Of a DNA stretch of 64,000 nucleotides, positions 37,431 through 47,844 are shown piece after piece. This DNA comes from Porphyromonas circumdentaria (GTDB lineage Bacteria > Bacteroidota > Bacteroidia > Bacteroidales > Porphyromonadaceae), in NCBI RefSeq assembly GCF_900167105.1, contig NZ_FUXE01000006.1, positions 1 through 64,000 of the forward strand, written 5' to 3'. The notes under the pieces were generated by a model, which ran no database searches, was not told the origin of the DNA, and saw only the letters and a program-made list of their open reading frames with translations. The position numbers and the translations under genes were made by a program. Each line of letters opens with the position of its first letter. Within the stretch, counting starts at the first letter, position 1.

Positions 37431-39101
37431 ATGAAGCCAGATATTCAAATTGCCCGCGAGATAGAGCTAAAACCTATCCAACAAATCGCAGACACAATAG
37501 GCATCCCCTCCCAATATACAGAACCTTATGGGCATTACATCGCAAAAGTTAACCTTGATGCCTTACGTCCCGAACAAATCGAGAAAAGCAATCTTATACT
37601 GGTAACAGCTATTACTCCTACAAAAAGTGGGGTAGGAAAGACTACCGTGTCTATTGGTTTGTCGTTAGGACTGAATAAGATTGGTAAAAAGGCTATTGTC
37701 GCTTTGCGCGAACCTTCTTTAGGTCCCTGTTTTGGTATGAAAGGGGGAGCTGCAGGGGGTGGATATGCGCAGGTGTTGCCTATGGAGCAAATCAACCTCC
37801 ACTTTACAGGAGACTTTCATGCCATAACGTCGGCACATAACATGATCACCACTCTTTTGGAGAACTATATCTACCAAAACAGAGATACTTGTGATGGCCT
37901 ATCAGAAGTCCTTTGGAAACGCGTGTTGGATGTCAATGACCGTTCTTTGAGAAATGTGGTAACAGGTTTAGGCGCCTCTACGGACGGTATTCCTCGTCAA
38001 ACGGGTTTTGATATAACTCCTGCTTCTGAAATTATGGCTATTCTCTGTTTGGCGACAGATTTTGAAGATCTTCGCTATAGATTGGAGAACATTCTCTTGG
38101 GGTACAGAAAAGATGGAACCCCATTTACGGTGAAAGATTTGGGCGTTGCTGGTGCTATTATGATTCTTCTCAAAGAGGCTATCAAACCCAATTTAGTACA
38201 GACTACCGAGCACACTCCTGCTTTCATTCATGGAGGTCCTTTTGCAAATATTGCTCACGGATGTAACTCTATCTTGGCCACCAAAATGGCGATGTCTTAC
38301 GGAGACTATGTGATTACAGAGGCTGGTTTCGGGGCAGACTTGGGTGCTGAGAAGTTCTACGACATCAAGTGTAGAAAGGCTGGAGTGGCTCCAAAACTGA
38401 CCGTATTGGTCGCTACTCTCGCAGGATTGAAGATGCATGGTGGAGTTAACGAAAAAGAGATCAAGTCTCCTAATAAGGAAGGTCTCATCGAGGGGTTGAA
38501 GAACTTAGACCGACATGTGGAAAATCTCCGCAAGTTCGGACAGCAAGTCGTTGTTTGCTTCAACCAATTTGCAACCGATACTGAGGATGAAATTAAATTG
38601 GTTCGTCAGCACTGTGCGAATGAGTTATCAGTGGGTTTTGCCGTGAATAATGCCTACACCGTAGGAGGAGAAGGAGCTACTGAATTGGCACAATTAATCG
38701 TAGATACGATAGAGCAAAAGCCATCTAAAGAGTTGCATTTTGCTTATGATTTGAATCACTCCATCGAGGAAAAAGTAAATCAAATCGCTCATAACATCTA
38801 CAAGGCAGCAGCTGTTACGTATAGCGGCAAGGCTACTAAGGCTATAAAGAAAATTCAAGAGTTGGGGCTTGAGCACTTGCCTATATGTATTGCTAAAACT
38901 CAGTACTCATTCTCGGCAGATGCCAAAGCGTACGGCGCAGTAGAAGGCTTTGAACTGAAGGTTGCAGATATCGTGATTAACCGCGGAGCAGAAATGTTGG
39001 TTATCATCATGGGCGATATTATGCGTATGCCTGGTTTGCCCAAAGTGCCACAGGCTGTTCATATGGATATTGTAAACGGACAGATAGATGGGTTAAGCTA
39101 A
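37431..39101 (+). CDS. fhs: Formate-tetrahydrofolate ligase
   Basis: This 556-residue ATP-dependent enzyme joins formate to tetrahydrofolate, feeding one-carbon units to purine, serine and formylmethionine synthesis. The P-loop reads [45 protein letters not shown] and [17 protein letters not shown] are highly conserved. [17 protein letters not shown] and [15 protein letters not shown] close the protein. I start at ATG 37431; an in-frame TTG at 37425 adds only two residues. FolD at 47845 carries on the same pathway. A terminator follows at 39131-39168. Confidence 0.97.
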   Translation: MKPDIQIAREIELKPIQQIADTIGIPSQYTEPYGHYIAKVNLDALRPEQIEKSNLILVTAITPTKSGVGKTTVSIGLSLGLNKIGKKAIVALREPSLGPCFGMKGGAAGGGYAQVLPMEQINLHFTGDFHAITSAHNMITTLLENYIYQNRDTCDGLSEVLWKRVLDVNDRSLRNVVTGLGASTDGIPRQTGFDITPASEIMAILCLATDFEDLRYRLENILLGYRKDGTPFTVKDLGVAGAIMILLKEAIKPNLVQTTEHTPAFIHGGPFANIAHGCNSILATKMAMSYGDYVITEAGFGADLGAEKFYDIKCRKAGVAPKLTVLVATLAGLKMHGGVNEKEIKSPNKEGLIEGLKNLDRHVENLRKFGQQVVVCFNQFATDTEDEIKLVRQHCANELSVGFAVNNAYTVGGEGATELAQLIVDTIEQKPSKELHFAYDLNHSIEEKVNQIAHNIYKAAAVTYSGKATKAIKKIQELGLEHLPICIAKTQYSFSADAKAYGAVEGFELKVADIVINRGAEMLVIIMGDIMRMPGLPKVPQAVHMDIVNGQIDGLS

Positions 39102-39130
39102 TCTGGCTAACTTTTCTAAGCTATACACAG

Positions 39131-39168
39131 AAGGGCTGTGCTTCATAGACGAGGCATAGCCCTTTTTC
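39131..39168 (+). terminator. Terminator after fhs
   Basis: AAGGGCTGTGC (39131-39141) pairs with GCATAGCCCTT (39154-39164), one G-T pair, then TTTTT. Confidence 0.88.
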
Positions 39169-39293
39169 ATATACACATCTTTGCATATCGGTTGCATAGT
39201 CTTCGGAAAACTTTCGTTTCGGGTTTCTAAGGCGCGACAGAAGGATTTCCTGAGAACTCTTTTAGAGGTAAGTATGCTCCTACTGATTGGGAC

Positions 39294-39330
39294 AAAAAAG
39301 ATACCATAACCGAGGTCATGGTATCTTTTT
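39294..39330 (-). terminator. Terminator after the C10 protease gene
   Basis: AAAAAAGATACCAT pairs with ATGGTATCTTTTT around an 11-base loop. The A and T tracts make it work on both strands; on the minus strand it lies 33 bases after the protease stop. Confidence 0.88.
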
Positions 39331-39362
39331 CAATTATAACTCTATAATGTGCTGAGTGGAAC

Positions 39363-42038
39363 TTATTTCATGATTTGTTGCATGAATGTTTGTCCATTTA
39401 CCGTGCTAACTCTCAGTACATACGATCCAGAGGGGAGATTGTAAACATTGATGGCTGCACGCTTTTCTTTCCCTCCGAAGTGATATTCTTGAAGTTTCAT
39501 TCCCTCCATACTCCAAATCTCGATGGTGTAGATCTCACTTGGAGCTTTTACCTCTGCTATATCAGAAATAGGGTTGGGATATACCTGTATTCCCACTCCA
39601 TAAGCGTCTGGAGTTTCAATGGATGTGGTGTGATCGGTATAGTAAGAAACCTTGGTCAACGGATTTCCAAAGAGGGGTTCATACTTGTCTGCATAGCCCA
39701 CGGGTACTCCATCTTTAGTTACGTACAGCGTTCTCAACTTAACGATTCCTTGTTTCCCAGTAGCTTCTTTGAAGCGGGGGTTGAACGAACCTGTACTGAA
39801 GACAGGTCTAAACTCAACCTTAGCATTGGAAACAATAGGATCGGAGTGATATTCCGAAGAAACAGCAACCAGTCTTTCACTTCCTCCATCTAAAGCATAC
39901 GCCACACCTACGATACCTACCACAATTCCATTGGGCAGAACCGCTTGGAAGTCACTTCCTTTATTTTCGATTAGGAAGTTAGGGCCTTTGACATTGTCGT
40001 TGGCTAAGTTCAATCGGAGATCGTTTTCCAACGGAGTTATATGCAATACAGGGTCGGTGTAGACGCTTGGTTTTTGTACTTTTTCGAGAAGAGCCACAGA
40101 ATTAGCCCATGATACAATACTACGATCTGAAAGGTAGATAAGATCTTCGGTGGCAACGTTGGGGTTAATATCGGCAAAACGAATGTAGAGATTCATTTTT
40201 GTACCCTCTGGTTCGTTGATGAAGAAATTATTAAAGGTAAGTGTTGTCTCTTCATTAGGCTTTAGGGCCACTATTTTAGAGTCTGCAATGGGGTCACTGT
40301 CATGGGGAACAAAGGCAGAGTCCCCTTGGTATTTATCGTTCAGACAGTAGAGGAAAGCAGGGCCGTAGTATTCTCTTGTTCCGTTATTCTTCACCTTGAA
40401 CGATACGGTGCTACGAGCATAAGCGTAGAGCGTACTTGTAGTGGTTTTCTTGATAATTTCTATTTTCCCACTACCTGTATCATAAGACACAGAGGTAAAC
40501 TTGCCATCTTTAACCGTGAAATAGAGCTCTGCTGGTTCGTCGTGGAAGGTTAGACACTTCTCGAATTTATCTTTTCCTTGGTGCTTCCACTCAAACCAAC
40601 TCTTATAATCTCCATCTTCCAACTTATTGCCCTTTTCATCGATGATTTTGAAATCACCTTTGAGGTTCATCGGGTTACCTCTTGTTAGAGTTAGTTTTAG
40701 AGGGTCGGCAGTTGTTTTGAGTACATTATCCTTGTAGTAAGCAAATTGAGCTTCTCCAGGAGCCTTTTCTATAAAACGTTGGTACAGATAACCGTCGAGG
40801 CGAATAGCAGTTTGGTCCTGTGAGATAACGCCTCTAATCGTAGTAGTGGGTTGTTCCAGCGCAGGAGCTGTCCCTGGGTTATTGTTTCGATCGGGAATGA
40901 TGTTTACGATGATAGACTGTCCGTAATTATAACCACCTAACCCTGCTCCCGTACCCAACTGTGCAGGGTTTAAGGCTGTTATAAGGAAGTAACCGTTAGC
41001 TATACCTCCCCAACCCCAGTTGATGTGGAAGAAACCTTCTTTATTATATCCATCGCACACGAAGGCATGCCCCCCACCTGTTCCGTAACCAGAGAGAAGT
41101 ACAGGTCTTTGGGCATCTAATTCTTTACGGATTAACTCTTCCCATTGTGTAGCCGTATAGTTGTATCGGAAAAGGGTAGTAACGCTTTTTTTGTACTTGA
41201 AGTTTTCTCTAAGAGCTCTTATTACTCCCGTTTCAAAAGCTCCACTGCCAGATGCGGTGTAGGACATATCCACCCCATAACCCACATCTCTGAGGAAACG
41301 AGACAATTCTTGCGCCTGTTTTTCTGCATTGGGGTCTTCTTTGGAGAATGTACCAGGCATATCTTGCCAGTTGTATTTTTCTCCATACTTCACATAGCGA
41401 GTTTCTTCTCCATCAATATAGGTGTGTTCTCCTACGGCAGCATCGGGCCATTCATGAAAGCGTAGTATCTGTGCCATAGCCGTAGCCACACAGCCTGTAG
41501 GGCATTGAATGTTGCCATCGTAAGGGCATAGGAGGTTGTACGGATATTCTTGATCCCACAAAATCTTCTTGGTATCTAAAAGAGGGAGCACCTCTCTTTC
41601 TGCTCGGAGTTTAGGAGTTTCTACACTACTGATACTGGGTTGAGAGAGTATTTGGAGGATACTTTGTTCATACGCCTCCATCCAAGAACGCACCTGTATG
41701 GGAGCTTTTTCCAAGTTGAAATGACCCTTATCGGAATAACCCAAAACGGGATAGATGCGATCGTCGCCTGCAACGATTACAAATCCATCTTTATCTCCTC
41801 TGTTAAAGATGTAGTACCCGACAAGGTTATTGCTTTGTGCAGAACCGTTTCTGAGCACATTGTTACCCTTGATGTAGCGCGTGTGCGTTAGTTTAATGGG
41901 AAGATCTGATCTCAAACTGCTCTGAGAAAAATAAATCTTCGCAATAACTTCGGCCTCTTGGGGGGTAACAGGAGCTGCATAGCTGGTTACTATCCAACCC
42001 ACAAGAAGCAACAGAATTGAAAGTGAAAATCTTTTCAT
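39363..42038 (-). CDS. C10-family cysteine protease (streptopain/PrtT-like) with T9SS sorting domain
   Basis: This 891-residue secreted protease has a signal peptide (1-21, cut before APVTPQEA) and an inhibitory propeptide to about 145. The papain-like C10 catalytic domain has C183 in CPTGCVATAMAQI and H324 in GTGGGHAFVCDGY, followed by FHINWGWGG. Several beta-sandwich parts follow (about 400-800). The last 75 residues (VYPNPISDIAEV, IEIWSMEGMKLQEY, LPSGSYVLRV) form a type A T9SS C-terminal domain, so it should be anchored on the cell surface or released. It probably breaks down host proteins to feed the peptide uptake genes nearby. It is divergent from ftsK. Confidence 0.93.
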   Translation of the reverse strand: MKRFSLSILLLLVGWIVTSYAAPVTPQEAEVIAKIYFSQSSLRSDLPIKLTHTRYIKGNNVLRNGSAQSNNLVGYYIFNRGDKDGFVIVAGDDRIYPVLGYSDKGHFNLEKAPIQVRSWMEAYEQSILQILSQPSISSVETPKLRAEREVLPLLDTKKILWDQEYPYNLLCPYDGNIQCPTGCVATAMAQILRFHEWPDAAVGEHTYIDGEETRYVKYGEKYNWQDMPGTFSKEDPNAEKQAQELSRFLRDVGYGVDMSYTASGSGAFETGVIRALRENFKYKKSVTTLFRYNYTATQWEELIRKELDAQRPVLLSGYGTGGGHAFVCDGYNKEGFFHINWGWGGIANGYFLITALNPAQLGTGAGLGGYNYGQSIIVNIIPDRNNNPGTAPALEQPTTTIRGVISQDQTAIRLDGYLYQRFIEKAPGEAQFAYYKDNVLKTTADPLKLTLTRGNPMNLKGDFKIIDEKGNKLEDGDYKSWFEWKHQGKDKFEKCLTFHDEPAELYFTVKDGKFTSVSYDTGSGKIEIIKKTTTSTLYAYARSTVSFKVKNNGTREYYGPAFLYCLNDKYQGDSAFVPHDSDPIADSKIVALKPNEETTLTFNNFFINEPEGTKMNLYIRFADINPNVATEDLIYLSDRSIVSWANSVALLEKVQKPSVYTDPVLHITPLENDLRLNLANDNVKGPNFLIENKGSDFQAVLPNGIVVGIVGVAYALDGGSERLVAVSSEYHSDPIVSNAKVEFRPVFSTGSFNPRFKEATGKQGIVKLRTLYVTKDGVPVGYADKYEPLFGNPLTKVSYYTDHTTSIETPDAYGVGIQVYPNPISDIAEVKAPSEIYTIEIWSMEGMKLQEYHFGGKEKRAAINVYNLPSGSYVLRVSTVNGQTFMQQIMK

Positions 42039-42469
42039 ATTTACGTTTTCTCCCTATAATTATTACTACTTTTTGTTGGTACGATTTTGTTTTGTTTTTC
42101 CAAAATATATAAGGTGTATGTATAAAGGTAAGGATATTAGATGTATATATCAACTCTATTTTTAGGGGAATGTCTTGTGATCCTTTTCTTTAGGTAGAGA
42201 AACTTCTCAAAAAGAAAATGGATTCATTCTCTTTGGGTATGTTTCTTTCTCGGTTGTTAGGCGGAAGTCTTCGCTTGGGGTAAGAGCATAAGAAGCCTTT
42301 TGGGAGTGTGAAGTTTTTCCAAAATTTTTCTCTTTGTGCTCTCTATTTGTTAGTCGTGTGTAGAAAGTCTCATTTGTTTCAAAATGGCACAAAGTCTCTT
42401 TATAAAAACTTCAACCTCTCCTTGGAAAACCTCAAAAGATGCTTCGTAAAAGATGTTTTCTCTTGAATA

Positions 42470-42563
42470 ATTCTCTATTTGCAATCTGAATATATATATA
42501 TGCAAGTTGAATATATGTATATTAAGATTGAATATATATATACGTAATCTGCAAATAAAGAAT
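42470..42563. repeat. 94-bp AT-rich palindromic repeat, copy 3
   Basis: The ends are ATTCTCTATTTGCA and TGCAAATAAAGAAT, identical to copy 2. Inside are four half-site-like words (CAATCTG, CAAGTTGA, AGATTGA, TAATCTGC) separated by TATATATATA-type tracts on a 21-bp period. Total length equals copies 1 and 2. Confidence 0.85.
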
Positions 42564-42930
42564 ATCTCTATGCTTTTTGAGTTTATAGGTATGTCTAAAT
42601 TTTTTTTTTGAAAGAGTTAATGATTTATTTGCCTCGCTTTTATAGTTTCTCCTCGTAATCTGTTGTGAGGCTGACAGGGAGGATTATCCTCTAAGAGAAT
42701 TGTTTGTTCTGCTTTATAGGCATTTTAATAGCTACATTACGATTGAGTTTTGATTACTCGGGAAGCTCTCTCTGATAGGCTCTTTTTCAGTACTTTGGGT
42801 GTGAAAAGACAGGAGCGGTTAGCCGAAACTCTTTTGAAATCGATCTCAAGAGAGTACCCGATGCTCTTAAGTTCTTGTTATAGAGTGAATATTTCTATAT
42901 ATCGATTGATATACATTGCTAAAGTAGTAG

Positions 42931-42938
42931 TATCTTTG
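42931..42938 (+). promoter_or_regulatory. -7 box directly in front of ftsK
   Basis: TATCTTTG is a full match to TAnnTTTG and ends only 7 bases before the ATG at 42946. A TTG at 42906-42908 gives a 22-base spacer, slightly long. If used, the transcript would have almost no leader. Confidence 0.5.
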
Positions 42939-42945
42939 TGCAACT

Positions 42946-45447
42946 ATGAACTCACAAAAGGGTAGACAGGTTTCTCAACAGGGAAATAGAAAAAGTAGAA
43001 CTACTCCAAAGGGTAGGGGAAACAGCGACACGAAAAGACATAAAGAAGGCGCAAGGAAGACGGCAGGTCTCTCTTTTTCTTTTAGCAAGAATGCCCGTCT
43101 TTATCGCTTTTTGGGGGCTCTTGTTATCTTTTTTCTAACCCTTTTCTTGCTTTTATCGTCTCTTTCGTACCTTTTTACGGCTTCGAAGGACCAGAGTATA
43201 CTCTCTAAATATCGGACGCTCTCTTCTACTATAGAAGAGCCTGACAAGATTAGTAATATAGGAGGTCGCTGGGGAGTTTATTTCTCAGATTGGCTTATCG
43301 ACAGTTTTCTCGGAGTAGGAGGTATTGCTTTACTGCTTTTTCCTCTGGTTTTTGCCATTCGGAGGATTTTTATCTCTTCCAGAGGTTACAAGACCTCAAT
43401 GCCGAAACTGTTTTTTGTTACAGTTTTTTTTGCCCTTTGGCTCTCGGTTGCTTCTACATATTTCAGCCTTGTGCTGGATTTGACATTCCCTTTTCAGATA
43501 GGAGGGACGCAGGGAGCCTTTTTTACGCAATTCTTATTAACCCATTTAGGCCATTTGGGTACGGTGGGGGTTATTCTCTTCTCTCTTATCCTGATTGTCG
43601 TTACGATTAGTCAGAAGTCGGCTCTTTGGCTGCAAAATTCGCTCTCGTTCTCTTGGGTAAAGCGTCGCCCTCAATCGGAGGTTTCTTTTGAAGGAGAGAA
43701 TACTGTGACGGAAAGAACACGAGAGATAGAGGAACAAAAAGAGCGTGAAGAAAAAACTTTGCCCGAAGAGGAGTCTACAGAGAGAGTGGTGCTCTTAGGC
43801 CGTTCAGAGGGGGCTTCGCAGCCCGAAGTCTCTACGCAGTCTGAACTTACTACTTCCTCTCCTACCTCTTCCTCTTCTCTTATAATCGAAGTACCTCAGG
43901 GAGAGCAAGACTTACCCGATTATGGTGCGAAGCAGATTATGACCTCCCGTGGAGATTTAGAGTTGCCTCACTACGTTTTCCCCTCGCTCGACTTGCTGGA
44001 GATCTATGAGAAGGAGGACAATACGCCCGACTATGAAGAGATAGCAAGTAACGAGCGACAAATTATAGATACGCTGGAGAGTTTCAAAATAAAAGCTCGC
44101 CCCACTAAGGCAACTATTGGGCCTACCGTAACACTCTACGAAATCGAGCCCGATGCAGGTATAAAGATATCTCGCATCCGCAATTTAGATGACGATATTG
44201 CTCTTAGCTTGAAGTCGGAAGGGGGGATACGTATTATAGCACCTATACCAGGTAAGGGAACTATTGGTATAGAGGTGCCGAACAAACGTCCTCAAACGGT
44301 TTCGTTTTACTCTCTCTTATCTTCGCGTAAGTTTGCAGAAAACAAGATGGAGCTTCCTATCGCTATGGGAAAAACCATTACCAACGAAGTCTTTATGTTT
44401 GACCTTACCAAAATGCCACACTTGTTGATTGCAGGTGCAACGGGGCAGGGTAAGAGTGTCGGTTTGAACGTTATGATTTCTTCTTTGTTGTACAGCAAAC
44501 ATCCATCGGAGTTGAAGTTTGTCATGATAGACCCCAAGATGTTGGAGTTCTCTGTCTATGAAATGCTCGATAGACATTATTTGGCGAAATTGCCAGATGA
44601 GGATAAGTGCATCATTACAGATATGTCGAAGGTCGTTCCTACACTCAATTCTCTCTGTGTGGAAATGGATAATCGATACCGGCTTTTAACAGAGGCCCGA
44701 GTTCGTAATATAACGGAGTATAACAAACGTATCCAAAATGGAGAGCTCTCCGAGGCTGCACATCATAAGTTCTTACCCTATATCGTGCTCATTATAGACG
44801 AGTTTGCCGATCTTATTATGACCTCGGGCAAGGAGGTTGAGCGTCCCATTACACGTATAGCGCAGAAAGCTCGTGCAGCAGGTATTCATATGGTTTTGGC
44901 TACACAGCGTCCGACTACCGACATCATAACGGGTACGATCAAAGCTAACTTTCCAGCTCGTATAGCCTTTAAGGTTTTTTCTGCTACAGACTCTCGTACC
45001 ATATTGGACGGTCCTGGAGCCAATCACTTGGTTGGACGTGGGGATATGCTCTTTTATCAAGGTAAAGAGATGCTTCGCTTGCAGTGTGCCCTTATTGATA
45101 CTCCCGAGACACAGCGCATCGTTGATATGATTTCGAAACAGCCCTCTTTTACGGCTCCTTATACTCTTCCCGAGGCTCCTGTAGAAGAGGTAGAGGAGGG
45201 ACGAGTAGTCTCTCTGGACCGAAGAGATGCTCTCTTTGAAGAGGTGGCTCGTATGGTAGTAGAAACACAGCAGGGATCTACTTCTAAGATTCAAAGACAC
45301 TTTGAAATAGGCTTCAATAGAGCAGGACGTATTATGGATCAGTTGGAGGCTGCAGGTATTGTTGCCCCCCAGCACGGAAGTAAATCTCGAGAAGTTTTAA
45401 TCCAAGACTTTTATACTTTGCAAAATTTGTTGGATTCTCTAAAATGA
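42946..45447 (+). CDS. ftsK: DNA translocase FtsK/SpoIIIE
   Basis: This 833-residue protein pumps chromosomal DNA through the division septum and activates dimer resolution. After a basic N-terminus it has four membrane segments (about 50-225) and an acidic, serine-rich linker (about 240-320). The motor domain follows, with Walker A GATGQGKS (497-504), Walker B region IVLIIDEFADLIMTSGKEVE and ATQRPTTDIITGTIKANFPA. The C-terminal gamma domain (about 765-833), with KIQRHFEIGFNRAGRIMDQL, reads DNA polarity sequences. A -7 box ends 7 bases before the ATG and no other start codon exists before the first membrane segment. The LolA-like gene overlaps its stop by 4 bases. Confidence 0.95.
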   Translation: MNSQKGRQVSQQGNRKSRTTPKGRGNSDTKRHKEGARKTAGLSFSFSKNARLYRFLGALVIFFLTLFLLLSSLSYLFTASKDQSILSKYRTLSSTIEEPDKISNIGGRWGVYFSDWLIDSFLGVGGIALLLFPLVFAIRRIFISSRGYKTSMPKLFFVTVFFALWLSVASTYFSLVLDLTFPFQIGGTQGAFFTQFLLTHLGHLGTVGVILFSLILIVVTISQKSALWLQNSLSFSWVKRRPQSEVSFEGENTVTERTREIEEQKEREEKTLPEEESTERVVLLGRSEGASQPEVSTQSELTTSSPTSSSSLIIEVPQGEQDLPDYGAKQIMTSRGDLELPHYVFPSLDLLEIYEKEDNTPDYEEIASNERQIIDTLESFKIKARPTKATIGPTVTLYEIEPDAGIKISRIRNLDDDIALSLKSEGGIRIIAPIPGKGTIGIEVPNKRPQTVSFYSLLSSRKFAENKMELPIAMGKTITNEVFMFDLTKMPHLLIAGATGQGKSVGLNVMISSLLYSKHPSELKFVMIDPKMLEFSVYEMLDRHYLAKLPDEDKCIITDMSKVVPTLNSLCVEMDNRYRLLTEARVRNITEYNKRIQNGELSEAAHHKFLPYIVLIIDEFADLIMTSGKEVERPITRIAQKARAAGIHMVLATQRPTTDIITGTIKANFPARIAFKVFSATDSRTILDGPGANHLVGRGDMLFYQGKEMLRLQCALIDTPETQRIVDMISKQPSFTAPYTLPEAPVEEVEEGRVVSLDRRDALFEEVARMVVETQQGSTSKIQRHFEIGFNRAGRIMDQLEAAGIVAPQHGSKSREVLIQDFYTLQNLLDSLK

Positions 45448-46082
45448 AAAAGTCTGTTTTTAAGGCCTTGACCTTTTCGTTGCTTTTACTGTGTGTGCCC
45501 GTTTTTCTCTTTGCTCAGAGAGAGGGCTTGTCGCAACATCTATCGCCTTTGAAGAAGCAGTTAGAGGGTGGAGCCGAAATTCTTTTCAGTTCGCATACTT
45601 ATACGTCTACGGGAGAGTTGCTCCAGCGTGATCAGGGGCAACTGATTACCTATAAAGAGAAGTTCAGGCTTACCTACACGGTTTTTACCGCTACCTACAA
45701 TGGAACTCTCTTTTCCTATTATAATAAGGAGGAGAAAACATTTACCCTGATGCATCCGACCGTAGAGGATTTGGCTACGATAAATCCGCTAGCCTACCTC
45801 TCCACATCGCAGGAGATGTATACGGTGCGAGAACTTCCCGAGAATAAAAAGGGGAGAGCTTTCTCTTTCACACCCAAAAAGAATACGATGAATATCCACC
45901 ATATAGAGCTTACCATTAGCCCAAAAACAGGGTTGCCTCTTGAGCTAATGACCCTTTTTAGTGATGGTACGCGGGTGGTTATGTATATCGATTCGTTAGT
46001 TACCCAAAAGAATATTTCTAATCGTCTATTTAGCCAAAAGCATTCAGACTATCCTGGAAGTGAGTTGGTCGATTTAAGATGA
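45444..46082 (+). CDS. LolA-like outer-membrane lipoprotein carrier
   Basis: The 212-residue protein has a signal peptide (about residues 1-25, ending FLFAQ) and a LolA-like fold: GGAEILFSSHTYTSTGELLQ, FRLTYTVFTATYNGTLFSYY, and a late half-barrel FTPKKNTMNIHHIELTI. LolA ferries lipoproteins across the periplasm to the outer membrane. The start overlaps the ftsK stop in an ATGA, so translation is probably coupled. The ftsK-lolA order is found in other bacteria too, which supports the call, although sequence identity to E. coli LolA is low by eye. Confidence 0.82.
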   Translation: MKKSVFKALTFSLLLLCVPVFLFAQREGLSQHLSPLKKQLEGGAEILFSSHTYTSTGELLQRDQGQLITYKEKFRLTYTVFTATYNGTLFSYYNKEEKTFTLMHPTVEDLATINPLAYLSTSQEMYTVRELPENKKGRAFSFTPKKNTMNIHHIELTISPKTGLPLELMTLFSDGTRVVMYIDSLVTQKNISNRLFSQKHSDYPGSELVDLR

Positions 46083-46118
46083 GCAAGAATAAAGAGATAA
46101 AAAAGAAAAAGAGAGAAT

Positions 46119-46469
46119 ATGTTAGTACAGGTACTTAAGTCCAAATTACATTGTGTGCATGTTACAGAGGCCAATCTTAACTATGTAGGTAGTGTAACCA
46201 TAGATAAGACTTTGATGGAGGCTGTAAATATATTGCCTGGCGAGAGAGTACAGATTGTAAACAATAACAATGGGGAGCGTTTTGAAACTTATGTCATTGA
46301 GGGCCCTGCCGATAGTGGGGTGATTTGCCTCAATGGGGCTGCTGCTCGTCTGTGTCAGCAGGGAGATGTCGTTATCATCATGGCCTATGCTTGGATGGAG
46401 GTCGAGGAAGCGCGCGCTTTCCGCCCGGCTTTGGCATTCCCAGACCAGAACAATCGTATTTCTCAATAA
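46119..46469 (+). CDS. panD: Aspartate 1-decarboxylase
   Basis: PanD, 116 residues, makes beta-alanine from aspartate for pantothenate and coenzyme A. The proenzyme cleaves itself between G24 and S25 in NYVGSVTID, and the serine becomes the pyruvoyl cofactor. [17 protein letters not shown] and the [20 protein letters not shown] core match the family. It lies 36 bases after the LolA-like gene and 37 before ffh, within a tight same-strand series. Other pan genes are not in the window. Confidence 0.96.
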   Translation: MLVQVLKSKLHCVHVTEANLNYVGSVTIDKTLMEAVNILPGERVQIVNNNNGERFETYVIEGPADSGVICLNGAAARLCQQGDVVIIMAYAWMEVEEARAFRPALAFPDQNNRISQ

Positions 46470-46506
46470 CAACAACCAAAAGAAAGACTCTTGAACACAA
46501 TACAAT

Positions 46507-47835
46507 ATGTTTGAAAATCTTAGTGAACGCTTAGAGCGATCTTTCAAAAAACTAAAAGGTGAAGGTCAGATAACGGATATCAACGTTGCAGAGACCTTAA
46601 AAGATGTACGACGCGCCCTCATAGAGGCCGACGTTAACTATAATGTTGCCAAGAAATTTACCGATAACGTTAAGGAAATAGCACTCGGACGTAACGTCTT
46701 AACAGCAGTACGCCCCAGTGAAATGATGGTTAAAATCGTCCACGACGAGTTGGCCAAATTGATGGGTAGCGAGGCGGTAGACCTGAATCTAAAGGGAGAG
46801 CCTACTATTATCCTTATGTCGGGGCTTCAAGGATCGGGTAAGACAACTTTTTCTGGTAAGTTGGCCAATCTTCTCAAGAATAAACGTTCTAAAAATCCGC
46901 TACTCGTAGCCTGTGACGTTTATCGTCCTGCAGCTATTGACCAATTGAAAGTGCTTGGAGAGCAACTCTCTATACCTGTTTTCGCAGAGGTTACTAATAA
47001 GAATCCTATTGAAATAGCTCTTCATGCCATTGAAGAGGCTAAAGCCAAGAATCACGATGTGGTTATCGTTGATACGGCGGGTCGTTTAGCTATTGATGAG
47101 GAGATGATGAATGAAATATCTTCTATCAAGAAGGCTATTTCTCCTCACGAAATTCTATTTGTTGTAGATGCGATGACTGGGCAGGATGCCGTTAACACTG
47201 CCAAAGAGTTTAATGAGCGTCTCGACTTTGATGGAGTGATTCTTACCAAGCTGGATGGGGATACCCGAGGTGGGGCAGCTCTCTCTATTAGAACTGTGGT
47301 TGATAAACCGATAAAGTTTGTTGGTACGGGCGAGGGAATGGAGGCATTAGATGTTTTCCACCCAGAGCGTATGGCAGACCGTATATTGGGGATGGGAGAT
47401 ATTGTTTCTCTCGTGGAGCGTGCACAGCAACAGTATGATGAGCGTGAGGCTCGCAGATTGGAGGAGCGAATTGCTAAAAACCAGTTCGATTTCAACGACT
47501 TTCTAAAGCAAATCCAACAAATCAAAAAGATGGGGAATATCAAGGATTTGATGGGTATGATTCCTGGTGTTGGTAAGGCTATTAAGGATATGGATATAGA
47601 CGACAATGCCTTTAAGGGGATAGAGGCTATTATATACTCGATGACTCCCGAAGAGCGTTCGCACCCTGGTTTATTGAATGGCTCTCGCCGTAAGAGAATT
47701 GCAGACGGAAGTGGTACTACAGTCCAAGAAGTCAATCGTTTGATTCAACAGTTTGATCAGGCGAAAAAGATGATGAAAACAATTCAAACCATGGGTAATA
47801 ATCCCAAGAAAATGGCTCGTTTGCGCCACAAATAA
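46507..47835 (+). CDS. ffh: Signal recognition particle protein Ffh
   Basis: This 442-residue GTPase binds signal sequences emerging from ribosomes and delivers them to FtsY and the Sec channel. The N-domain (1-90) is followed by the G-domain with GLQGSGKT (106-113), VDTAGR, TKLDGDTRGGAALS and GEGMEALDVFHPERMADRIL. The methionine-rich M-domain (about 320-442) contains NGSRRKRIADGSGTTVQEVN, which binds the SRP RNA. The 4.5S-type RNA gene is not visible in this window. folD starts 9 bases later. Confidence 0.97.
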   Translation: MFENLSERLERSFKKLKGEGQITDINVAETLKDVRRALIEADVNYNVAKKFTDNVKEIALGRNVLTAVRPSEMMVKIVHDELAKLMGSEAVDLNLKGEPTIILMSGLQGSGKTTFSGKLANLLKNKRSKNPLLVACDVYRPAAIDQLKVLGEQLSIPVFAEVTNKNPIEIALHAIEEAKAKNHDVVIVDTAGRLAIDEEMMNEISSIKKAISPHEILFVVDAMTGQDAVNTAKEFNERLDFDGVILTKLDGDTRGGAALSIRTVVDKPIKFVGTGEGMEALDVFHPERMADRILGMGDIVSLVERAQQQYDEREARRLEERIAKNQFDFNDFLKQIQQIKKMGNIKDLMGMIPGVGKAIKDMDIDDNAFKGIEAIIYSMTPEERSHPGLLNGSRRKRIADGSGTTVQEVNRLIQQFDQAKKMMKTIQTMGNNPKKMARLRHK

Positions 47836-47844
47836 AAAACAAAT

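Larger units (their letters stand above)
42039..42945. other. 907-bp divergent intergenic region between the C10 protease and ftsK
   Basis: No gene is supported; short open frames on both strands resemble nothing known. The centre (42470-42563) holds the third 94-bp palindrome. A TATCTTTG box at 42931-42938 faces ftsK. The minus-strand leader of the protease is AT-rich, with TATATATTTTGG near 42103 as a poor -7 candidate. The rest shows nothing recognisable. Confidence 0.6.

Noticed and set aside
42207-42392. Short minus-strand open frame between the C10 protease gene and ftsK
   Set aside because: No recognisable motif, no promoter, and no support beyond the absence of stops in 61 codons.
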